Assembly (NCBI GenBank): GCA_018061525.1
Contig: JAGOUB010000065.1
Coordinates: forward strand, 1-5,644
Direction: 5' to 3'
DNA: 5,644 bases
Source: Candidatus Peribacteraceae bacterium
GTDB lineage: Bacteria > Patescibacteriota > Gracilibacteria > Peribacterales > Peribacteraceae
In this document: piece after piece, positions 1 to 3,797 of the stretch
Layout of the letters: each line of letters starts with the position of its first letter
How positions within the stretch are numbered: the first letter of the stretch is position 1
Program-made: the position numbers and the translations under genes
Notes under the pieces: generated by a model
Told to the model about the DNA's origin: nothing
Database searches by the model: none
Seen by the model: only the letters and a program-made list of their open reading frames with translations

Positions 1-155
1 ACGCCTGGCATGGCCGAGTATAGATAATTGTCGGGAAGCCGCGTTCGGCTCCACTGGACATCAGCCTCTCTTCTTTGAGGGTGTTGATAGACCTGGATTG
101 GTCTAAATAGCTTTGGAATGACAGAATGCGTTCGTATTTTGATAGTCGAGAATAC

Positions 156-184
156 TTGACATTCTGGTCGTAATTGTGCACGAT
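156..184 (+). promoter_or_regulatory. Candidate promoter of the DUF11 surface protein gene
   Basis: A perfect TTGACA -35 box lies at 156-161. A 17-base spacer leads to CACGAT at 179-184, which matches the -10 consensus only at positions 2, 5 and 6, although positions 2 and 6 are the two most important. Transcription would begin near 190-192, just before the ATG at 194, giving an almost leaderless mRNA. No Shine-Dalgarno sequence precedes any candidate start here, which fits. The -10 is weak, so this is tentative; TTTGGA (112-117) with TATTTT (135-140), also 17 bases apart, is an alternative further upstream. Confidence 0.4.
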
Positions 185-193
185 GACGAGCCA

Positions 194-2155
194 ATGGTTC
201 TTCCTCTCCCCTCCATGTCTCCCTCCCGGTTTTTCGGCTCCAGCATCCTGGTTCTCGCTCTCCTTGCGGGAGGCATCACGTCCGCCTCGGCGGCCGACAT
301 CAGCTTGGCCGTTAGTGGCCCGAGCAGCGTCGATCGCGGCCAGACGTACAATTACAACCTGACGGTTCGCAATAATGAGAACTCGACATTCGCTGGTTTC
401 TCCGTGGTGTTCAACATCAACGGCGCCGGCGGCGTGCTCGCCAACACCACCTACCAGAGCGTCAGTCGCGGCAGCTGCACGGTGAGCAACGGTTCCACTG
501 TCACCTGCACGGGCTTCAACCTGGCTGCCTACACCGAGCAGGCCTTCACGCTGACGGTCCGCGCCAACAACGACGCCACCTGCGGCGGCACGATCGATTT
601 CCTGGGCAGTATCGTCTACTCAGGCATCAACCAGGCCTCGCGCTGGAGCAACACCTCGCGCGCCATCGTGAACTGCGGCTCGAACTCGAGCTCCAGCTCG
701 TCGAGCTCGTCCTCCTCTATTAACAATAACGGCTACGTCGACCTCTCCATCACCCAGAACGGCCCCAATAGCATCAACCGCGGCAACTCGCCCCGCTACA
801 CGCTGACGGCCTACAACGGCGGCACCCAGACGGCCCAGAACGTCGTCATCAGCAATACGATCCCCTCCGGCCTCACCTTCCAGCCCTCGCTCAGCACGTC
901 CGGCTGCACGCAGAACGGCAGCAGCGTGGATTGCAACGTCGGTTCCATCGCTGCCGGTCAGCAGCGCAGTGTCGATGTGGTCTTCAGCATGCCGAACAAC
1001 GCCTACAACTGCGGCGACAGCTACGTGAACCGCGGCTACGTCTCCACCTCCAGCGGCGATACGAACGGCAACAACAACTCCACCACCCTCACGACCTACG
1101 TGAACTGCGACGGCGGCAACAACACGAACCTGCGCGGCTGCATCGAGATCCAGTCGACCGTCTTCGATCTCTCGGGCCGCGAGGTGGCCAACCCCGGCTT
1201 CACCGTCAGCTTGAGCAACGGCGCCCGCGTGACGACGGACCGCAGCGGCAACGCTCGCTTCTACGACGTGCCGGTGGGCAGCTACAACCTCTCCATCTCG
1301 CTCTACTCGAACTACACGCTCGACTCGCAGAGCCCGACCAACGGCAACGTTTACGTAGACGACTCCGGTTGCGAGCGCGCCTACTTCCGCATCGTCAGCC
1401 GCACGAACAACCCCTACGGCAACCGCGCCCAGTGCGAGGACGGCATCGATAACGACGGCGACCGCCGCTTCGACTACCCCGGCGACTCCGACTGCTCCAG
1501 CTATGCCGATAACAGCGAGTACGGCTCCAACTACTCGTCGTCGAGCAGCCGTTACTACAGCTCCTACAGCAGCCGCTCGAACAACAACTACACGTACTAC
1601 AACACGGACCCGTACGTGGCCCAGGTGCAGAACTACGCCAACGGCCAGAACCGCCGTGGCGGCGTGACGATCGACAAGCGCGTCGACCGCTTGGAGGCCC
1701 TGCCGGGAGGCGCCGTCTCCTACACCATCACCATCCGCAACGACGGTACGGCCAACGTGCGCGACGTGGAGCTTGAGGACCGCTTCGACAACCGTCTGCG
1801 CCCGATCTCCGTCACCCAGGGCGGCGCCATCGGCGGCGGTCGCATCATCTGGAACCTCGGCACCATCGCCGCTGGCTCCACCAAGACAGTGCGCGTACGC
1901 ATGCAGCTCGACGGCTCGCTGCGCAACGGCGACATGCTCTCCAACAACGCCACCGCTCGCGGCAGCTTCGGCACCGTCAGCGACAGCGTCTCGGTGCGCG
2001 TGGTCTCCGAGCTGCCCGCGACCGGCATCGATCTCGCTTCCCTCTTCGGCGGCCCTGTTGCCACCGCTCTCCCGATGGGCCTGTTCTCCCTGTTCGGCCT
2101 GGCCGGTGCAGGCGTGGGAGCCGGCGGAGCCTTCGGCAAGCGCTTCATCAAATAA
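194..2155 (+). CDS. Secreted DUF11-repeat surface protein with LPATG C-terminal sorting signal
   Basis: Large exported protein (653 residues from this ATG), probably displayed on the cell surface; ligand unknown. Residues 1-33 form a signal peptide: Arg near the start, a hydrophobic core (SILVLALLAGG) and cleavage near SASA/AD. Domains follow in order: DUF11-like beta domain 1 (about 36-161); a run of 11 Ser (165-175); DUF11-like domain 2 (181-305); a CNA_B/carboxypeptidase-regulatory-like beta domain (313-403); an Asp-rich, probably Ca-binding motif with DGIDNDGD (414-442); a Ser/Tyr/Asn-rich linker (about 444-485); DUF11 domain 3 (491-605); LPATG (607-611), a hydrophobic Gly-rich segment and a basic tail ending KRFIK. 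The first two DUF11 domains share four aligned cysteines each. The LPATG-hydrophobic-basic order is that of sortase substrates. Starts at GTG 176 (adds an acidic HDDE segment, unfavourable for a signal peptide) and ATG 215 (shorter signal peptide) are also open; none has a clear ribosome site. Domain calls are by eye; overall class is confident, function is not. Confidence 0.85.
   Translation: MVLPLPSMSPSRFFGSSILVLALLAGGITSASAADISLAVSGPSSVDRGQTYNYNLTVRNNENSTFAGFSVVFNINGAGGVLANTTYQSVSRGSCTVSNGSTVTCTGFNLAAYTEQAFTLTVRANNDATCGGTIDFLGSIVYSGINQASRWSNTSRAIVNCGSNSSSSSSSSSSSINNNGYVDLSITQNGPNSINRGNSPRYTLTAYNGGTQTAQNVVISNTIPSGLTFQPSLSTSGCTQNGSSVDCNVGSIAAGQQRSVDVVFSMPNNAYNCGDSYVNRGYVSTSSGDTNGNNNSTTLTTYVNCDGGNNTNLRGCIEIQSTVFDLSGREVANPGFTVSLSNGARVTTDRSGNARFYDVPVGSYNLSISLYSNYTLDSQSPTNGNVYVDDSGCERAYFRIVSRTNNPYGNRAQCEDGIDNDGDRRFDYPGDSDCSSYADNSEYGSNYSSSSSRYYSSYSSRSNNNYTYYNTDPYVAQVQNYANGQNRRGGVTIDKRVDRLEALPGGAVSYTITIRNDGTANVRDVELEDRFDNRLRPISVTQGGAIGGGRIIWNLGTIAAGSTKTVRVRMQLDGSLRNGDMLSNNATARGSFGTVSDSVSVRVVSELPATGIDLASLFGGPVATALPMGLFSLFGLAGAGVGAGGAFGKRFIK
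686..718 (+). repeat. Poly-serine linker-coding tract
   Basis: Eleven consecutive Ser codons separate the first two DUF11 domains. They mix AGC with TCG, TCC and TCT in irregular order, so the tract is not a simple DNA repeat; the amino acid run rather than the DNA appears to be maintained. It most likely serves as a flexible interdomain linker. Confidence 0.7.
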
Positions 2156-2181
2156 GCCGTTCTTTCCATCGTTTAAGAATC

Positions 2182-2201
2182 AGGCCCGCAAGGGCCTTTT
2201 T
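2182..2201 (+). terminator. Rho-independent terminator after the DUF11 gene
   Basis: A perfect 6-bp stem, AGGCCC (2182-2187) with GGGCCT (2192-2197), closes on a GCAA tetraloop of the stable GNRA type and is followed by a T-run to 2201. It begins 27 bases after the stop codon and ends this transcript. Confidence 0.9.
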
Positions 2202-2227
2202 CTTGCTCTTTAGCAGGTTTCCTTCTA

Positions 2228-2260
2228 TTGCTCTTTTATAAATATAATGTTTAATAACAT
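2228..2260 (+). promoter_or_regulatory. AT-rich promoter region of the Nudix-fold gene
   Basis: A perfect TATAAT lies at 2243-2248. A second -10-like box, TTTAAT (2250-2255), sits 16 bases after TTGCTC (2228-2233). The first has no good -35 at 16-18 bases, so either may be used. The inverted repeat ATGTT-TAAT-AACAT (2247-2260) overlaps both -10 boxes and could be a protein-binding site. The leader to the ATG at 2310 would be about 50-55 bases. The local AT bias contrasts sharply with the flanking GC-rich genes. Confidence 0.6.
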
Positions 2261-2309
2261 ATTAGAACAGTCGTCCAAACCCGATCCTTAGAAACGCTGG
2301 AGACCCTGT

Positions 2310-2855
2310 ATGTCCAAAAAAGCTGACCGAGTGTATGGCCTGGCCCCGCTGGGGAAGCCGAAGAGTTTGCTGCTCCGCTCCACGTCCGCCGATCCCGCCG
2401 TCTACACACTGCCCGGCGGCCTCGTCCGCGACGGCGAGACCGAAGAGGAAGCCATGATCCGCCTCATGAGCGAGCAGACGGGCTACGACGAGATCATCGT
2501 CATCCGCTCCATCGGCCCCCGCCACCGGTTCGCGGATGGCACGGATGCCACCGCCTACGAGATCGAGATCCTCGGCGGCCAGCCGTGGCCGGATGAGGTC
2601 TGGGTCAACCGCCTCAGCTTCCCGACCCTACGTCTCGATTCGGAGTCAGCCGTCCAGCAGATGATCGCCGACGGCCTCAGCGTGATGGAACCGTGGACCT
2701 CCTGCGACCACAAGGTGCCCGAGGAGTTCCTGCCCATCGAGGGGATCTTCACGGATCCCGGCGTGGACCACCTCCTCGTTGAGGAAGTCAGCGACGAACG
2801 CCGCGAATGGCCCCGCCTCACGCCCGACATCCTCCGGGGCACCACTGCCAAGTAA
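2310..2855 (+). CDS. Nudix-fold protein with degenerate catalytic box
   Basis: A 181-residue cytoplasmic protein with no signal peptide or membrane segment. The start is supported by GGAG (2299-2302), seven bases before the ATG. Active Nudix hydrolases cleave nucleoside diphosphates linked to other groups, using the box Gx5Ex7REUxEExGU. Here the box runs from G37 to Y59: G37, E43, R51 and G58 fit, but the RE pair is R51-L52 and the EE pair is E55-Q56. Two of the three glutamates that bind the catalytic metal are therefore replaced, while the fold signature (PGG, GE, AxxR, TGY) is intact. The protein may have lost hydrolysis and serve in binding or regulation, or may use other residues. About 85 residues after the box, including a segment with EEFLPIEGIF, I do not recognise. 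It is flanked by terminators on both sides, so it is a single-gene unit. Fold call fairly confident; activity and substrate unknown. Confidence 0.78.
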   Translation: MSKKADRVYGLAPLGKPKSLLLRSTSADPAVYTLPGGLVRDGETEEEAMIRLMSEQTGYDEIIVIRSIGPRHRFADGTDATAYEIEILGGQPWPDEVWVNRLSFPTLRLDSESAVQQMIADGLSVMEPWTSCDHKVPEEFLPIEGIFTDPGVDHLLVEEVSDERREWPRLTPDILRGTTAK

Positions 2856-2882
2856 GGAGTGAAGCGTTACTCCCCTCCCCCG

Positions 2883-2911
2883 CCTCGCGCCGCCCAGCGC
2901 GAGGTTTTTTT
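2883..2911 (+). terminator. Strong rho-independent terminator after the Nudix-fold gene
   Basis: A perfect 8-bp GC-rich stem, CCTCGCGC (2883-2890) with GCGCGAGG (2897-2904), has a 6-base loop and is followed by seven T (2905-2911). It separates the Nudix transcript from the tRNA transcript that begins about 30 bases later. Confidence 0.95.
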
Positions 2912-2929
2912 ATTGTGCGCAAAGCTGGG

Positions 2930-2935
2930 TATACT
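2930..2935 (+). promoter_or_regulatory. -10 box of the tRNA-Val gene
   Basis: TATACT matches the TATAAT consensus at five of six positions. It predicts a start near 2942, only a few bases before the mature tRNA 5' end at 2945. No good -35 stands at the usual distance; that position overlaps the T-run of the preceding terminator. Confidence 0.6.
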
Positions 2936-2944
2936 TCAAAAAAC

Positions 2945-3021
2945 GGGCGGTTAGCTCAGTTGGTCAGAGCATCGAGCTTACACCTCGAGGGTCACAGGTT
3001 CGAACCCTGTACCGCCCACCA
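2945..3021 (+). tRNA. tRNA-Val (anticodon TAC)
   Basis: A full cloverleaf can be drawn. The acceptor stem is GGGCGGT (2945-2951) with ACCGCCC (3011-3017). The D stem GCTC/GAGC carries the loop AGTTGGTCA. The anticodon stem TCGAG/CTCGA carries the loop CTTACAC, giving anticodon TAC at 2979-2981, which reads the Val codon GTA and probably other GTN codons. A 5-base variable loop is followed by the T stem ACAGG/CCTGT around TTCGAAC. All stems pair perfectly. The discriminator is A3018 and the CCA end (3019-3021) is encoded in the DNA. The gene has its own -10 box upstream and a probable terminator downstream, so it is a single-tRNA transcript. Confidence 0.97.
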
Positions 3022-3033
3022 TATTCTCCCTTG

Positions 3034-3055
3034 AAGCGCTTTACAGGCGTTTTTT
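3034..3055 (+). terminator. Probable terminator of the tRNA-Val transcript
   Basis: AAGCGC (3034-3039) pairs with GCGTTT (3047-3052), including one G-T wobble, around a 7-base loop. Six T in a row (3050-3055) end the element. The stem is weaker than those of the other terminators here, but the position, 12 bases after the tRNA, is right. Confidence 0.55.
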
Positions 3056-3135
3056 CGCAATTACCCTGAGGACGCCTGAGACGACGGTGGCCCGGCCCTG
3101 CCGGACCCTGAAACCGCTCGCTCTGGTCCCGCTCT

Positions 3136-3165
3136 TTCCCTGGAGGGAACCATGCGTTGGTTCCT
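3136..3165 (+). promoter_or_regulatory. Two competing hairpins over the ribosome site and start codon of the lipoprotein gene
   Basis: The Shine-Dalgarno sequence GGAGGG (3142-3147) ends four bases before the ATG at 3152. Hairpin A pairs TTCCC (3136-3140) with GGGAA (3145-3149) around TGGA, placing the ribosome site in its loop and 3' arm. Hairpin B pairs GGAACC (3146-3151) with GGTTCC (3159-3164) around a 7-base loop that holds the start codon; a G-T pair extends it to 3145/3165. The two share bases 3145-3149, so only one can form at a time. A third GC-rich stem-loop (3089-3107, one mismatch) lies further up the leader. The pairing is seen directly; a regulatory role is inference. Confidence 0.45.
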
Positions 3166-3472
3166 GCACGCCCTGACGATCGGCTCCTGCCTGGCCATGA
3201 CCGGCTGCGGCGGCTGCGAGGGTCCGCCCAAACAGGCGACCCTGCCGACGACGAAGAAGAAGGATGAGCCGAAGCCCGTCCCGATGCCCGTGGGGGCGGT
3301 GCGGATCAAGATCTTCAGCGACTACAGCCAGCCGATGGAACACCAGGTGAATGAGTGGATCGAGGCCGAAAACCCGGACATCGTCTCGATGCACTGCGCC
3401 ATGTCGAACTACGCCAAGACCCTCGTCGTCCAGTACCGGGTCACGAAGGCCCCGCCGGCTCCCAAGCAGTGA
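3152..3472 (+). CDS. Small lipoprotein with Cse60-like C-terminal domain
   Basis: A 106-residue protein probably exported and anchored by a lipid on Cys19. The N-terminus has Arg2, a hydrophobic core and the lipobox-like sequence AMTGC; Met at -3 is less usual than Leu. A Gly/Cys/Pro/Lys-rich spacer (about 20-48, with a KKKDEPKP stretch) leads to a compact domain at 49-98. Its pattern is an initial strand VRIKIF, a helix containing QVNEWIE, then strands around DIVSMHCAM and LVVQYRV. This resembles the small Cse60/DUF2758-type fold known from sporulation and phage-related proteins, a resemblance recalled from memory and not tested. The start is fixed by the strong GGAGGG just upstream. The gene is alone between terminators. 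Function unknown; it may be a substrate-binding or structural envelope lipoprotein. Confidence 0.8.
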   Translation: MRWFLHALTIGSCLAMTGCGGCEGPPKQATLPTTKKKDEPKPVPMPVGAVRIKIFSDYSQPMEHQVNEWIEAENPDIVSMHCAMSNYAKTLVVQYRVTKAPPAPKQ

Positions 3473-3479
3473 CAGTCCT

Positions 3480-3509
3480 GAACCCCTCGCGCTCCGAGGG
3501 GTTTCTTTT
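3480..3509 (+). terminator. Strong rho-independent terminator after the lipoprotein gene
   Basis: AACCCCTCG (3481-3489) pairs perfectly with CGAGGGGTT (3495-3503) around a 5-base loop; G3480 and T3504 can add a wobble pair. TTTCTTTT (3502-3509) supplies the T-run. It starts eight bases after the stop codon. Confidence 0.93.
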
Positions 3510-3533
3510 GGGGAATAGGGCGGCCTTTCAACG

Positions 3534-3562
3534 TTGCCAGATGGCAGCCGGAGGCCTAGAAT
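3534..3562 (+). promoter_or_regulatory. secG promoter, predicted to give a leaderless mRNA
   Basis: TTGCCA (3534-3539) and TAGAAT (3557-3562) each match consensus at five of six positions and are exactly 17 bases apart. The expected transcription start, about seven bases after the -10, falls at 3568-3570, on the secG ATG (3569). The only GGAGG nearby (3550-3554) is 14 bases from the ATG and lies upstream of the -10 box, so it would not be in the mRNA. The inverted repeat TGCCA-GA-TGGCA (3535-3546) overlaps the -35, inside a wider pair GGCCT (3522-3526)/AGGCC (3552-3556); this may be an operator. Confidence 0.7.
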
Positions 3563-3568
3563 CCCCGC

Positions 3569-3787
3569 ATGAATACGGTTCTCCTGTCCATCGAGGTTGT
3601 CGTCGCCATCCTCCTCTCGCTCTCCATTCTGGTGCAGCAGCGCGCGTCCGGCCTCTCGCAGAGCATGGGCGGCAGCGGTGTCACGTACGCCCAGCGTCGC
3701 GGAGCCGAAAAGGTCCTCTTCCAGGCCTCCATCGTCCTCGGCGTGATCTTCTTCACCATTCCGGTGGTGATGTGGTTCACCGCCTGA
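3569..3787 (+). CDS. secG: Preprotein translocase subunit SecG
   Basis: A 72-residue inner-membrane protein of the Sec translocon, where SecG binds SecYE and assists SecA-driven protein export. It has the standard family plan. Transmembrane helix 1 (about 3-22) ends in ILVQQ. A short cytoplasmic loop follows with the SecG hallmarks GLSQSMGGSG and RRGAEKVLF, then helix 2 (about 52-71). The length is near the short end for the family, without the C-terminal tail found in proteobacterial SecG. The next gene starts 10 bases downstream with no clear ribosome site, which suggests shared transcription and coupled translation. The surface protein, lipoprotein and solute receptor in this window are all likely Sec clients, but adjacency to secG alone does not show a functional link. 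Confidence 0.95.
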   Translation: MNTVLLSIEVVVAILLSLSILVQQRASGLSQSMGGSGVTYAQRRGAEKVLFQASIVLGVIFFTIPVVMWFTA

Positions 3788-3797
3788 CCGATCCTCA

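Noticed and set aside
37..50. Hairpin AGCCG-CGTT-CGGCT as a terminator of an upstream gene
   Set aside because: The stem is perfect but only 5 bp and is followed by CCACTGG rather than a T-run.
2..106. Open frame from the window edge, possibly the tail of an upstream gene
   Set aside because: Only 34 codons are visible before TAA at 104-106. Codon use is less GC-biased than in the real genes, no motif is recognisable and no terminator follows. It cannot be told from chance.
1720..2169. Minus-strand 149-codon frame opposite the end of the DUF11 gene
   Set aside because: Shadow of a GC-rich gene; no family motif, and it starts beyond the stop codon of the real gene with no ribosome site.
2807..3034. 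A 75-codon + strand frame across the Nudix 3' end and the tRNA
   Set aside because: It crosses a strong terminator, and its C-terminal part is the usual artefact translation of a tRNA gene.
3040..3067. Possible lipoprotein promoter TTTACA with TACCCT, 16 bases apart
   Set aside because: The -35 lies within the tRNA terminator hairpin and the -10 matches only three of six positions; too weak to list, although some promoter must lie in this gap.
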